Shown one piece after another: positions 23,706 through 35,411 of a DNA stretch of 64,000 nucleotides (position 1 is the stretch's first letter; each line of letters begins with the position of its first letter). Under the pieces are notes generated by a model. It had not been told where the DNA came from. It ran no database searches and saw nothing but the letters and a program-made list of their open reading frames with translations. Both the position numbers and the translations under genes were made by a program. The DNA is from Vesta saturnalis (Eukaryota > Arthropoda > Insecta > Coleoptera > Lampyridae): NCBI GenBank assembly GCA_036346205.1, contig JARFJB010002009.1, positions 2,248,501 through 2,312,500 of the forward strand, given 5' to 3'.

Positions 23706-24015
23706 GATGAATGACAAGGATCCCCAAGGAGGCTTATATGGGCTAGTGTTCTTCACGCTTTATAGGAGTTATTATGATGAGGTTATAAAAATGAACAGCT
23801 TTTCTAAAATAAAGGAGACTGATAATCTGTAATTTGTTGTTAATCATTGACGAAGATTGAGGCAGGTTATCGAATTTGTAATGTTTTCCTCCTGCCTGGT
23901 TGCACAGCCTAACTGATTTAATTGAATTAAATTCTTGCATCATGAATAAAAAAATTCCAAATCTTTGTTTTAGTTACACAATTAAACAGAGAATTAAATC
24001 ATTGTAAGCACTTAC

Positions 24016-24172
24016 CTTCATGACTTATATCAACATTAAAGTGATCACTGGCACATGTAGAAATAAATTCACCAGTTCGGTCAAACAGATCCTCTTCCAA
24101 AATTCTTGCAGTATATAAATCAGCGGGTACAATTAATAAATAGTCAAGATAAACAGATTTATGGTTAGAATC
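24016..24172 (-). CDS. LanA: LanA exon 15 (end of long insert domain)
   Basis: HKSVYLDYLLIVPADLY and FISTCASDHFNV close the cysteine-poor domain. Donor GAAG|GTAAG opens a 2.7-kb intron. Confidence 0.92.
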
Positions 24173-24216
24173 CTACAACATACACAATAACACCTAAATT
24201 TACTCACACACATTAC

Positions 24217-24374
24217 CTTCAACGTAATCATGAAATTCTCAGTCAAACTGAACATAGTGTTACCATTACTTTCTGTAAGCAATGATCGACAACCAATCAC
24301 TGTTGGGCAATGAGGAACTGGTAAATATGCCTCATAAAATTCACCATTTTGTAAAATAGCATCCAAATTAAATT
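24217..24374 (-). CDS. LanA: LanA exon 14 (long insert domain)
   Basis: Short exon with HCPTVIGCRSLL and NFMITLK; acceptor TTTTAG, donor AAG|GTAATG. The upstream intron is 51 bp. Confidence 0.92.
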
Positions 24375-24425
24375 CTAAAATGAGTACTTTAATCACAAGC
24401 ATCAACTGTCTACAGAAGCACTTAC

Positions 24426-24750
24426 GAGCAAAATCAGGCTGGAAATATTGCACAATGAAAACGTAAACTCCAGGGCTGATTACTTTACCGTGCAAATCAA
24501 TCATATCATCCAGAGGGTTGAGCTGTATGTAGAGGCTGTCGTTAGAAAGTTTATATACTTTTCGGTTCGACATTCCTTCAGAATCTTGTTCAAATTGTAT
24601 TTTTTTACTTTCAGGTGGATTGGCGTAAGTGGAAACTGCACAATTGCCATCTTTTCGCACACACACAGGTTTTGGTTTTATAAAATCTAACGACCATTCT
24701 TCTATCGGGATGGCAACAACAGATTGAATTCCCACGTTTGGTTTCACAGA
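24426..24750 (-). CDS. LanA: LanA exon 13 (long insert domain)
   Basis: Begins SVKPNVGIQSVVAIP, includes EEWSLDFIKPKPVC and PGVYVFIVQYFQPDF. Phase 0 to 1, donor GCTC|GTAAG. Confidence 0.92.
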
Positions 24751-24875
24751 CTGAAAATAACAATATACAATAGTTATACAGTCTATGTTAGGGTGGGAAT
24801 CAAACCACAATATTTACCTTTGTGTTTATAAACAAATTTGTATCAAACAAGTTCAAAACAATGCCCAACACGCGT

Positions 24876-26392
24876 AACGTGCGTAATTTGACTTCGCGTA
24901 TTTTAGTCCAGATTGACAATTAGTTAATTTTGTGCAAATATACATAATAACTTTATCGTAAGTAAAACGCAATTGACCCTTGTGCATCATTCTTATTATG
25001 TATTCCCTAATTAAATTGTAATTTTCTAATTTGTGGGGATAAATAATTATTTGAGTCCTATGTTGGTCGCCAAATATTTTGTTACGGGTATATCAAAAGA
25101 CAGTTTTTATTTACAACGTAATTCAATTGTTTATATTCGGATCTACAGAAATAACACGTGTCCTAGCATAGAGTAAGACCAGCAGAAGATAAACGATGAG
25201 CTTTCTCTAAAACCTCTAGGTGTTGTTCAAAACTAGATGTAGAAATTACAATATGATCAAGATATGCAAAGCAATGGTTCCAAATAAGCTCCTAAAACGC
25301 AATCAAATAAACATTGAAATGTTGCAGGTAAGTTATGCACCCCAAAAGGAATACGTGTAAAATGATATAATCCACGTCCATGGACCGTGAAGGGAGTTAA
25401 AGTTTAGATTCAGCAGAAAGTGGAATTTGCCAATAAGTAGAACGTATAGCTAAGCTAGACAGGTAACGAGCATCACGAAGATGTTGCAAAATAGAACTAA
25501 TATAAAGTAGAGGGTAGGCATCTTTTTCAGTAACATCGTTAATTTTTCGAAAATTGACACAAATCAGTATCCTCCTTGGAAAACGATTGGACAAGATCAA
25601 GGGTTAGTAGAAGGTTCACGCCTAATTATAGCATAGCATGCAACTCTTTACCCGTTATCTGTTTAAGAGCAGGAGAAAGTGGAACTTTATTTAATTGGTT
25701 TTTGTTTGGTGTTCAACCAAAGTAGTACAACCTAATTCCAAAGAGGCCAATAAGTAAACATGTTCAAGGAGGTTTAAAAAAAATTGCTCAGAAGGAGAAA
25801 CGTCATAGTAAAAATTTATGTGATCCAGTGCGAGTATCCAAAAATGATTCATTACTGAATATTCATTAACCATTCCTAAAGTCAGATACAAAGTTAATTA
25901 ATGGCCAAAAGTCAATTCCTAAAATTATGCCAAAATGACCACAAAGATACCATCATCAATGTACAGAAATAGTACAGAAAGATGGATGTATAATTAAAGA
26001 AAATGTGATAAAATAATCTACTCTCCACATTCCACATAGAAAAACTTTATTTCCGAGATAAGCTCGTTGAAAAATAAACGTACGTGTCTTTCAATTCGAC
26101 CATATTTTAGGAAAGGTTATCTATTATTAAATTAGATTCAAATTATTCCGCTAAATGTGAAAATTTGTATAAAACTTGTATAATTATGTCATTAAATCAA
26201 TTTCAATGTAGAAATAAGTAAATAAAGATACATAACCATGAATTAAATAATTATTTTTCCCCACAAATGAGAAAATTACAATTTAGTTGGAAAAGACACA
26301 ATTGCTTAGGGTAAAATTATTACGTATTTTTGCACATTTACTAAAAAATTGTGAATGTGGACCATAATACGCGAAATAAAATTACGCACGTC
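24876..26392. mobile_element. Inverted-repeat element holding Gypsy pol, in LanA intron 12
   Basis: Inverted arms of about 150-180 bp (24876-25053 and 26241-26392) share ACGTGCGTAATTT, TCGCGTATT and AATTGTAATTTTCT followed by CATTTGTGGGGA-like sequence. Between them lies a Gypsy-like polymerase fragment. Either a MITE was hit by an LTR retroelement that later decayed, or the element captured the pol piece. No transposase is seen. Confidence 0.7.
25150..25900 (-). pseudogene. Gypsy-type LTR retrotransposon pol fragment
   Basis: Minus-strand residues include LGCTTLVEH, CVNFRKINDVTEKDAYPL, YWQIPL, then HGRGLYHFTRIPFG, the order of a Ty3/Gypsy reverse transcriptase. Stops and shifts are frequent and no RNase H or integrase is seen. 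TGTTGGTCGCCAAATATTTTG near 25062 could be an LTR end, but no partner LTR was found. Confidence 0.8.
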
Positions 26393-26455
26393 ACATTATA
26401 AGTTTAATTCCCATTCGTATATTTTTTTAAGAAGCACTTTAAATAAGCGTATTAC

Positions 26456-26764
26456 CTGCAATATTACACCAATCGAGTTACCATCAACTAAGTGAATACC
26501 AACACCATTCTGCATATCCGTAACCACCTGTCTGCACACCATCGTGTAAGGGCAATTGTAAAAGATAATTCGTCCGAAACGTCTGTCGTTTTGAGCAACA
26601 GTATCTACTTTAATAACATGAGTCTCAGTATTTGCAAACGGTGTAATATAATTTACAACAATGACATAACGACCTGGTTTTTTAACCGTTACGTTATAGG
26701 TAATCTCTGGCTGATTCACATTTAGCAAAGGTATTCTATTCGTAACTCCTAACTCACGCAAATG
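26456..26764 (-). CDS. LanA: LanA exon 12 (long insert domain)
   Basis: 103 codons, phase 0/0. Contains PGRYVIVVNYITPFAN and two conserved cysteines (NCPYTMVC). The next intron holds an inverted-repeat element with Gypsy pol. Confidence 0.92.
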
Positions 26765-26814
26765 CTAAAATTCAATCAAGAAACATCATATTAAGAATAA
26801 TAGAAATTACTTAC

Positions 26815-27291
26815 AGTAGTATTGTCATAATATTCACTGAGAATACCAACAGTGCCTCCATAATCAATAAATCCACCACTTCCCAAACTTTGATCAAACC
26901 AAGAAGCATTTGGATAGCTGTATTGCCTACACAACTTATTATCACCGACAATACAAGGCTCCTCAATTTTTTGATTGAGAATTGTTGCTAAATAAAAATC
27001 TTCAGGTAATAGTACGAAGTAATCGACAAACAAATGTTTCGGACTCGCTATACTAACAGTCCAACGTCCCGGATTAATAACAAATGCATTTCCAGTATCT
27101 CCAGCTACAGTAACAAAAGTAGGTTCCACGCTATTTTTAAAATTCACTTTAAATGTTTGTTCATTATCACTTGGATTCTCGGGCGTAATTTTGATAATCC
27201 CACTTACAATGTCAGAATTAAGATTAACGTATCTTATAATCATACGGTATAGTGAAGATTTGGAAATATGTACATCTTGCATGATTTCATT
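26815..27291 (-). CDS. LanA: LanA exon 11 (long insert domain)
   Basis: 159 codons, phase 0/0. SSLYRMIIRYVN, PGRWTVSIAS and DYFVLLPEDFY match the jelly-roll-like IV'' region of arthropod LanA. Confidence 0.92.
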
Positions 27292-27337
27292 CTGAAAAAA
27301 AATAGAGTAATGGCATTTAGTTTAAAAATGGGCTTAC

Positions 27338-27594
27338 CTGTAAGTGGGAAAATACGGCGTATCCTTTCCATGAGTATCCAGGAAAGATGTTTTCATCATA
27401 TGTGTATCTAACAGCTGTATATGACTGTGAGTACCCATCTTCTGCTTCGTATTGGTATTGATATAACGTTGGGAAATAGTGAGCCTTCAGTGGTTCTTTG
27501 CAAGTTTTGCCGTTGACTCGTGACTGGCATGGACACTGACCAGTTATTTTATCACAAACTGGACTTAGTGATCCACCAAGATCACACCCGCAAT
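27338..27594 (-). CDS. LanA: LanA exon 10 (LE11 half, start of long insert domain)
   Basis: Starts by completing GCKDCGCDLGG, a partial LE repeat, then HYFPTLYQYQYEAEDG, the start of the long cysteine-poor LanA domain. Phase 1 to phase 0, donor CAG|GTAAG. Confidence 0.95.
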
Positions 27595-28189
27595 CTGTAA
27601 AGTACTTTATTAAACAAAATCCTTTAATTTTAATTTTCAAGTTTAAAAAAAACAACGTTTCACATGACATCGTCACGAAGCTTTACTTATAGCAAAATAA
27701 GCAACCCCCGACGGGAACTTAACAAACCCTACAGAGTCAATAGAATGCTGGAGATTTTAGACGTAGTTTCTTTTGTCTGTATGTGTAATACTTCTACTCA
27801 AGTAACTGTTGCCGCGTTCGTAGGGAAGTTTAACGAAGTGTGTACTATGAAATATAAAAATGTTTGTTTAAGGCTTATGATATTCAATATAAGTATAATA
27901 GCAATTTAAACAAATGTAACAATAAAAATATTACAAGAGGCGACAATTCTTAATCTGAAACGCAACAAATTGTAAATTGAGAAATACTGCATTAAATCAC
28001 CAATGCAATATTATTTATCAGAATTTTGGTATTAAATTGCAAGTATGATATTAGTTAATTACTTTCATTTGTTCTAAATTCGGGTACAGTTATGTACATT
28101 TCTTTATCACACATGATATGATTGAGTCATGTTGTTACTAAAAGTCTGTAACACAACGTCATATAAACATACGTCATTACGTCAAATTT

Positions 28190-29225
28190 ATTCTGGTAGT
28201 TGGTGTTAATTATAATGTAGAATCCCCCGACCTTCAATTATAAGACGTGACATACCCAGGGCTCGTTACGTTTAGCACTATAAATTGCCCATCAGTTTTA
28301 AAAGTTGAGTGAATTGTCAACACTTATTGTGTGCTGTCATAACAAAGGAATGACGTTGCCACTATCTCAGATGTGTCAACTTACGCGTACGCTTTGTCTA
28401 CTGTCTATTGGTCATCGTTCAAACTGTAGTTCAAAAAAATGATTTCTTTAATTATAAGACATTTTGTGATTTATATAAATATACCTGATACGAGCAGTAT
28501 ATAAAAAGGTTTATAACGTTTGAATTTACATTGAAGTCAATATTGATTATTCCGATTTACGGTTAGGTATTTTTCACAATTTCCCAGAATACGGAAAATT
28601 TTTAATGAAGTTTTTTGTCAGCATGTTATACTCGTACTTAAGTAACTGTTACTGCGTTCGTTTAACGAAGCGTGTACTATACACTTTGAACATATTTAAG
28701 CCTTAAAATATTAAATATAGTTATAATATCAATTTAAACAAGTGTAGCAAAAAAATAATACAAATCTGGAACGCAGGTGGGTTTGATTATGTAATTTATT
28801 TATTACAGTCGTTATGATTGAGGCTTGAATTGTTACTAATACTTTCTGACGCTACGTAATCTAAACATGCTACACTGGGTTAGAATTATATGTGATCATA
28901 CAATAGTAGACTACTCGTACCTTCAATTATAAGGCGAGACCTAACCCAGGGCACGTTGCGTACGGCACTATAACTATCAATTTTAAAAGTTAAGTAAATT
29001 GTTGTGTTGTCATAAAAAAGGAATGATCTGTTGTTCATAGTGTAGTTTGAAAAACAGATTTCTTTTATTATAAAATTTCTTGTGTGCATAAATAAATCGA
29101 TTTGCATTTATATAAATATAGCTGATACGAGTAGTATATAAAAAGGTTTGTAACGTTTAAATTTACATTGAAGTCAATATTAATTATTTCGATTTACGAT
29201 TAGGCACTTTTCAAAATTTAAAACA
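28190..29225. repeat. Diverged direct duplication in intron
   Basis: ACCTTCAATTATAAG...GTTTTAAAAGTTGA recurs at 28240 and 28920. ATACGAGCAGTATATAAAAAGG plus the following ACATTGAAGTCAATATT recurs at 28490 and 29125, and more weakly near 31230-31330. The unit is about 700 bp. Confidence 0.7.
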
Positions 29226-29847
29226 AGCTTTTGATAGAATATTGACACTTTTATATTGTTTTTGATTAAAGGGATTACTGATAAGCAGTGAATGTAATAA
29301 GGAACTATGGTAATTTACAAAGTTTGAGAAATATTTTTCAATTTTGTAGTTGATATGGTTTGTATACAGTTAACTTGATTAAGCTGAGTCACAATTAAAA
29401 TAATTAATTGAAATAAAAGATTGTTGATACATTAAAAAAACAAATTTCAGATATTATTTAGTAAATTTTATGAAAGCTTTGAAATATTTTTCAGATTGAT
29501 CAATGTTTGGTATAATAAGTATTTCTGGACACAGCCGTTTTTTTAATTTGATTGCGACATTTAATACTTTTTGAATATTTAGTTAAGTAAAACATTATTG
29601 TATAAATTTTAAGATTGGTTTTAATAAATTGACTTTGAAGTATTAATTTTATCATTGATATTTAGGTTACTAATTACTAATTTCTATTATCAACATTATT
29701 TCATTGTATTTTAATTCATACAAGTTACTTCTTGCTTCTCGATTAATTTCCAACAAATTAAGAACTAAATCTTTTAATATAGGTACTAATGTTAAATATA
29801 TGGTATGCAATGAGAGTGCAATTAGAAATACTGGTTGTGACGATCCT

Positions 29848-30235
29848 TAAACCGAGCTGGTAGTGTAATGGTGACACGAGCTGCTTAGCACTCGGGAGGT
29901 AATGGGTTCGATTCCCGTTACCGTCTACCTTGTATGAGGTTTTTTCAGGGGGTTTTCCTCATACACATATAGCGGTATGGTCACTGCGTATATGCACACC
30001 ATGTGCGCCTGCTTAGGCGAATGCTGGGGTAGTATTTTCCCCCTCAGAACCCTAACTCCGTTCCTTCCGATCCTATCCTGACCACACCCATCCTTAGTCC
30101 CACCATACATATATACGTAATGTATGTATGTATGCTGGGAATCCATGGTTGTGGCTGAAGGAGTTCGGAAAGCTCGAGCAGCCCGCCCTCCTCGTTGGGG
30201 ACGGAATGCAATACGTGGCCTTTTCCTTTTCCTTA
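29848..30235 (+). mobile_element. tRNA-derived SINE, forward copy
   Basis: The head resembles a tRNA: a GAGCTGGTAGTGTAATGG A-box region, an anticodon-like hairpin, and GGTTCGATTCC, a perfect pol III B box. The body has CCTCATACACATATAG and TCCTTCCGATCCTATCCTGAC and ends near GGACGGAATGCAATACG. Related copies lie at 31644-32092 and 35957-36110. Confidence 0.75.
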
Positions 30236-30559
30236 AGTCGTAAAAGCGAAAATACGAGCACGAGAATGCGTAACTAAACAGATTCACTACAATCGCCTCT
30301 AACACCAGATAAGTCGTATTGTATTTAGAACAAATTTGTTTTAAATACTGAATAGTAGTGTATTATACTTGTTCGTTACTAAACATTACTTAATTCGTAA
30401 TGAATTTTAATTAATTACTACAAAAAAATGCTTTGTCTACAGTTTATTACGAAATATAATTAAAACCGAAACAAAACTTTCCTAGTGCACCCTGTATATT
30501 ACCACCCGGTCCATAAAATAATCATTATTAGATCATTTTCATTTGAAATTATAATTCCT

Positions 30560-30760
30560 GGTTTCAATGCCAGTATTTAATTAATCTTAATAAAAACTCG
30601 TTGCCCTTAAAAATTCTTTACTTGTAGTTTAATAGAGCATGTGAAACGTTTTGATAGTTAGCAGCCTGTTTTTGGTTAGCGTTTTATCAATTACTAAAGC
30701 TAAAATCATAAGTAGTTTTGCAACCGTTGTCAGTGTAGCTTTTTATTTCCCGATGTGTGA
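30560..30760. repeat. Old direct repeat, partner at 32960-33130
   Basis: Both share ATTCTTTACTTG, ACGTTTTG, TTTTGGTTAGCGTTTTAT and AATTACTAAAGCTAAA, then TTTTGCAACCG. Function unknown. Confidence 0.65.
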
Positions 30761-31643
30761 GCTTTAATTTAATTAACCTAACAATATTATTATTTCCCTT
30801 ACAGAACTGTATCTAATTATCTAATCAACAGTTTGCAGACCCGAATTAATTAAAATTATCGTTCGTGATTCTTGGCAATATTATAACTTTAATTGTTTTT
30901 TAATTACCGGCGTATTGATAATATTATATTCCATCTTCTAAATAAAAATTTAATAACTGTGTTGCAGTAAGAATTGCTTTAACGCATGTAATTTGTATAG
31001 GTACTATTTCCCTTATATTTAGTGGTAGATGACTAGAGTAAAGTTAGCTCACCTTTTTTTATGTATGTACGTATTCACTGAATTAATTATTCAATTTACA
31101 TTGTCCATGACAAATTTTAAAAATAAATTTCTTAGTCGTGTTTAGATCTTTTAAGAGAGTAGATAAGACATTGGTTTTTACTCATATTTTTCTCGCATAA
31201 TATTTACATGTGTCCACCTGTGCTTGATATATAACATAACGAGTGCTACTTGAAACGGTTTGTGATATTTGAATTTACATTGAAGTTAATATTAATTATT
31301 TCCATTTAGGATTAGTACATTTCATCATTTAAAACAAGCTTTTGATAGAAACATTAAGCCTTTATTTTGTTTTTGATTGGAGATAGATTAAAATTTTTTG
31401 ATAAAATGTAAAAATAATTAAAGTCATATACAAGGTGAATGTAAAAAGCGTTCTTTTTTAAAGTATGGTGCTTTATAAGATTTGTTAAAAGATGGTTAAA
31501 ATATTAAAAATTAATTTTCAAATATTATTTAGAAAATTTTAAGAAAGCTTTTAAATATTATTTTATTACGTACTTTTGGAAACAATCAAAATTATTATTT
31601 TAAAGTTTGATTACGATTATAAACTTGGTGTATGCTGATGATA

Positions 31644-32092
31644 AAGCAAAGATGCAAAGGTAACGTGTTTCATTCCCTCCCAACGTGCAGGGCGGGCGGA
31701 TTGAATGTTCCAAGGTTCTTCAGCCGCAGTGATGGACACACATACATACATTATTATGTATATATGGTGGGGCTAAAGATAGGTGTGGTCAGGATCGGAT
31801 CAGAAGGAACAAAGTTAGGGTTCTGAAGGGGGAAGTTATTGCCCTAGGACTTGCATAAATAGCCGCACAGGATGAGTGCGGTCAGGATAAGATCGGAAGG
31901 AATGGAGTTATGGTTCTGAAAGGGAAACTGCTACCCCTGCATCGACCTGAAGAGCCGCATATTATGTGCGTATACGCAATGATCATGCCACTATATGTGT
32001 ATGAGAAAAAACCTCGTAAAGGGTAGGCGGGAATCGAACCCATTACCTCCCAAGTGCTAACTAGATCGTTCGCCACTGACCTACTAGCTCGG
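31644..32092 (-). mobile_element. tRNA-derived SINE, reverse copy with TSD
   Basis: Reverse-oriented relative of the SINE at 29848, with the B-box complement GGAATCGAACC near 32030. It is flanked by an 11-bp duplication, TGCTGATGATA (31633-31643 and 32093-32103), which falls in the YADD codons of the LINE. The region AGGATCGGATCAGAAGGAA is duplicated internally (31790 and 31885). Confidence 0.8.
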
Positions 32093-32329
32093 TGCTGATG
32101 ATATAGATTTACTTAGCAAAAATTCGAGGGAGCTACAAAGACTGCTGAGAAACGTCTTTGAGAATATGCAACTAAAAGTAAACGAATATGAAAAAGAGGA
32201 TAGCCCTGCACAATTTAGATTGTAGAACAAGTTGATGAGTTTTTGTGTCTGGGTAGAATATTTACTGCAGGTGGTTGGATAGTGAAATTAAACGTCATGT
32301 CTATACTAAGTGATTGGCAGTATATAGAC

Positions 32330-32623
32330 ATAACATGACATACCAGTCACGCCATTCCCTTTCGGGGTAGGCAAAACAATCCCTTTCTCTTGTTTATTTT
32401 TCTATTGTAATCTTTCTCCATGCTTTCTTATCCGTGCACACCTCCCCAGATTCCGCAATTCATGCGTTGTCTCTGACACGCCCTTTATTGTTAAAACTGC
32501 TCATCTTCCTTTCTTTTATCATACACACTCCAACACTCTACTGCATTCAGCCAAGTTTTAAGCGGTCTACCAGACCCGGCCTTACCTCTAACTACACCCA
32601 CATGTTTCTGTTTTGTTAACCTT
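32330..32623 (-). mobile_element. Short retro-insertion with 13-bp TSD
   Basis: A 13-bp direct repeat, GCAGTATATAGAC, flanks it at 32317-32329 and 32624-32636. On the minus strand it reads GVVRGKAGSGRPLKTWLN, a motif of LINE C-termini, then a non-coding tail. It is probably a 5'-truncated LINE 3' end inserted into the older LINE. Confidence 0.75.
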
Positions 32624-33507
32624 GCAGTATATAGACCATAATTAAAAATGAGAGTGTGGGAAAAGCGGCATAATGAGGTATATACAAAGCGTGTTTGTCC
32701 CGACAGTGCTGTATGGAAATGAAACTTGAGTATGATAGGAAAAATGAGGAAATTAAAATAAATACTGAGGGCATGGGCAAGAGATTTCTGCGAGCGGTAA
32801 AACGACAATTGAATGAGTGAGGAATGAATGAATGTGACGTGAAAAAGATGATGATAGAGCTGTATGAATGTTTCTAAAACATCCTGCATATCAGCGTTCC
32901 GAAAATAAAATTATTACTAAAACATAATTTTCCATTTATATAGCAATACTTTTTTTCAATGCAAACATTTAGTCGAACTCAATGAAAGCGAGTTAACCTT
33001 CAACATTCTTTACTTGCCGTTCAATTGAGTACGTAAATCGTTTTGGTAGACTGTATTTTGGTTAGCGTTTTATTAATTACTAAAGCTAAACCCGTAACCT
33101 GTTTTGCAACCGCTGCCACTAGGTTAATCAAATGATTATTTTTATGACCAAAGATTTTTTTATTACCGTCATTTGTAATAAAATTGGGATTACAGTCTTT
33201 CCTTAAGAATCAAGCATTAATCTTCCGTTACTTACTGTTTCTTCTTCACTCCTAATTTGAGCCAAATTTAATTTTTTTTAACGTTTTTGTTTATGGATCT
33301 TATTTGATGAATTAAAACTTTTTTCAGCATTACCTAATTATTTTTTTAATTACTTTTGGGCTAATAATTATATTTTTTGTTTTAAATTATTGTACCGTTT
33401 AGCAGAACCGTTGACAAAAAACAATTGATTTGTCAATACTCCAAAAACCACTGCTACTATTACTATCAATCTCTTGAAGATGTTAATAAACTTAATAATA
33501 TCAATAC

Positions 33508-33831
33508 CTTTGCAACCAAATAAACTATTTTCTTGAAGATTGAAAGTACCATCTACGCATTCCGAACAGCCTCTCGTAACAACGGCTGGTTTACAAACAC
33601 ATTGTCCAGTTTCGGAATCACAAACTGCATTACCACCCAGAACACCAGGAATGTTACAACGACACTCTTCACAACCTTCTGGATTATTTAGATGCAAATT
33701 CCAATACAATGGTTTACATTTATCACAAATACGTCCTTCAACACGATCTTTACATTGACATAATTCACCTGGTGGTACCGAGCCACATCCAGCAAACGCA
33801 GCAGCCACTCCAGCTGGATTACAGTTGCACT
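33508..33831 (-). CDS. LanA: LanA exon 9 (LE9-LE10)
   Basis: LE9 with the AFAGCGSVPPGELC variant and LE10 (CRCNIPGVLGG ... DGTFNLQ). The donor AAAG|GTATTG opens a 5.9-kb intron filled with SINEs and LINE relics. Confidence 0.95.
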
Positions 33832-33880
33832 CTGTAAATAAATGTTGAGTATATCTGTTTAAATTTCCAAAAGGAAGTAC

Positions 33881-34015
33881 CTTCACATATAGGAAAATTG
33901 TAAAAACCTTCACGACATTTATTACATTGGTTACCATCATAATTATATTTGCATTGACAGTGCCCTTCGTAATCACATGAAATTCCAACCGCACCATGAT
34001 TGTCACAATTACAAG
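33881..34015 (-). CDS. LanA: LanA exon 8 (LE8)
   Basis: One LE repeat, CNCDNHGAVGISC to FYNFPIC. Phase 1/1, donor GAAG|GTACTT. Confidence 0.95.
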
Positions 34016-34063
34016 CTAAAAACTCTCTTCAAAAATTTATTGCAGCGCATTATTTATACTTAC

Positions 34064-34336
34064 CATAACACTCAGGATATTTATAATACCCAACACTACA
34101 TTTGTCACAAGCTCGTCCTCCAAAGCTATCCAAACATGGACATTTCCCGGAAGCATCACAAAATGGTGTAGCTGCACCTACTGAACTACAGTTGCATGGT
34201 TTACAATCAGGATAACCATAATAGCCTTTATCACATTGATCACATCCTTTTCCAGCATAACCCTCCTTACACAAGCATTTACCTGATTCCTTATCACATA
34301 TTTCTGGTTGTGTTCCCCGAACATCACAATTACAAT
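34064..34336 (-). CDS. LanA: LanA exon 7 (LE6-LE7)
   Basis: Two LE repeats, CNCDVRGTQPEIC...YYGYPDC and CNCSSVGAATPFC...YYKYPEC, same 273-base length as exon 5, which suggests module duplication. Donor TATG|GTAAGT. Confidence 0.95.
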
Positions 34337-34383
34337 CTATGGTAAAAAAAATTATTTCTAAATATTAATTTTCAATCACATAC

Positions 34384-34521
34384 ATAAGCAAGATGGATAT
34401 CCATGATATCCATTACGACACTCATTACACTGCTGTCCACCATAATTACTCTTGCATGTACAATTACCAGTAGTACGATTACAAGTTTGAGAAATTGATC
34501 CAAGACTATTACACTCACAAG
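34384..34521 (-). CDS. LanA: LanA exon 6 (LE5)
   Basis: Single LE repeat, CECNSLGSISQTC to YHGYPSC. The donor is taken as TTAT|GTATGT, which keeps the phase; this is the least certain donor of the cluster. Confidence 0.88.
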
Positions 34522-34571
34522 CTAAAAAAATTAACCAATCGCTGATAAAAACTGAACGTTTACAAACTTAC

Positions 34572-34844
34572 GTTGACAAGTAGGAAAGTTATAATACTCA
34601 TCAGCACACTCTTTACAATATTTACCACCATAATTGTACTTGCACGTACAACTACCATCTAATATTTCACACTGCAAAGTTTCAGTTCCGTTAAGATGAC
34701 AATCGCATGGTTTACAATCAGGATAATCATAATAACCAAATCGGCAAGAATCACAGCGAGGTGGTGTGAATTCCTTTCTACATTCACATTGGCCAGTCCC
34801 TTCAGAGCAATTACCGGTTGAATAAAAATAATTGCAGTTACACT
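34572..34844 (-). CDS. LanA: LanA exon 5 (LE3-LE4)
   Basis: Two LE repeats: CNCNYFYSTGNC...CDSCRFGYYDYPDC and CDCHLNGTETLQC...CKECADEYYNFPTC. One exon carries both; phase 1/1. Confidence 0.95.
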
Positions 34845-34895
34845 CTAAATAAGCAACTGTTAGTAAATATGGTTTTTTTAACCACATATGCTTAC

Positions 34896-35105
34896 GTTGA
34901 CAAACATCAGTCTCATTCCAGTACTTTACAAAAGGACGAAAATAGGTAGGCTTACATTCATTACAATTAATTCCTTGAGTATTGTCCCGACAATTTTGAC
35001 AAACACCACCACCTTCATAATTACCATGCATGTCAAGAGACAAGCGAAGATGATCAATTTCTGAATCATATAAACAATCGTAGCTGTGACCAAAGCAATT
35101 GCAAG
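34896..35105 (-). CDS. LanA: LanA exon 4 (LE2)
   Basis: Long second LE repeat with the inserted loop typical of laminins (HLRLSLDMHGNYEGGGVC), then NCRDNTQGINC and a WNETDVC end. Phase 1/1; donor CAAC|GTAAG. Confidence 0.95.
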
Positions 35106-35153
35106 CTAAAAATTAAAATATAATATTACGACAAATTTTATTAGATAACTTAC

Positions 35154-35364
35154 GTTCGCATTCAAAAGGTCTATCGCTTTTTGACGTCCTCCATGCTTTT
35201 TGTTGAAATCCAGGTTTGCATTTTTCGCATTTCGCACCGTAAGTATTGTGTTGACATCGGCACAGCAAAATATTGGTATTTGGATCTTGTACATCACAAG
35301 TATGAGCATGACCATTACACATACATCGTCCACCAATACTAATATCCTTAATTGAATAAAAATA
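35154..35364 (-). CDS. LanA: LanA exon 3 (LamNT end, LE1)
   Basis: Opens YFYSIKDISIGGRC, the LamNT end, then LE repeat 1 (CNGHAHTC ... CQHNTYGAKCEKC). Ends in phase 1 at GAAC|GTAAG. The preceding 47-bp intron ends TTGTAG. Confidence 0.95.
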
Positions 35365-35411
35365 CTACAACAGACATCTTTAATTGCAATTAACACAATT
35401 ATTCTCCTTAC

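Larger units (their letters stand above)
31600..32890 (+). pseudogene. LINE reverse-transcriptase relic, split by two insertions
   Basis: The YADD motif begins at about 31630 and, after a SINE, resumes at 32093 as ADDIDLLSKNSRELQRLL. Further on are QLKVNEYEK, a FLCLGRIFTAGG-like block, and after a second insertion KMRVWEKRHNEVYTKRVC with LRAW...FC. This is the palm-to-thumb end of an insect non-LTR element. Many stops; dead. Confidence 0.7.
27595..33507 (-). other. LanA: LanA intron 9, 5.9 kb, repeat-filled
   Basis: Splices GCK to DCGC within one LE repeat, phase 1. Contains diverged direct repeats, two SINEs in opposite orientation and a LINE relic. No other gene was seen. Confidence 0.85.

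Noticed and set aside
28480..28520. TATATAAAAAGG as a TATA box
   Set aside because: It sits in a duplicated intronic repeat with no downstream gene.
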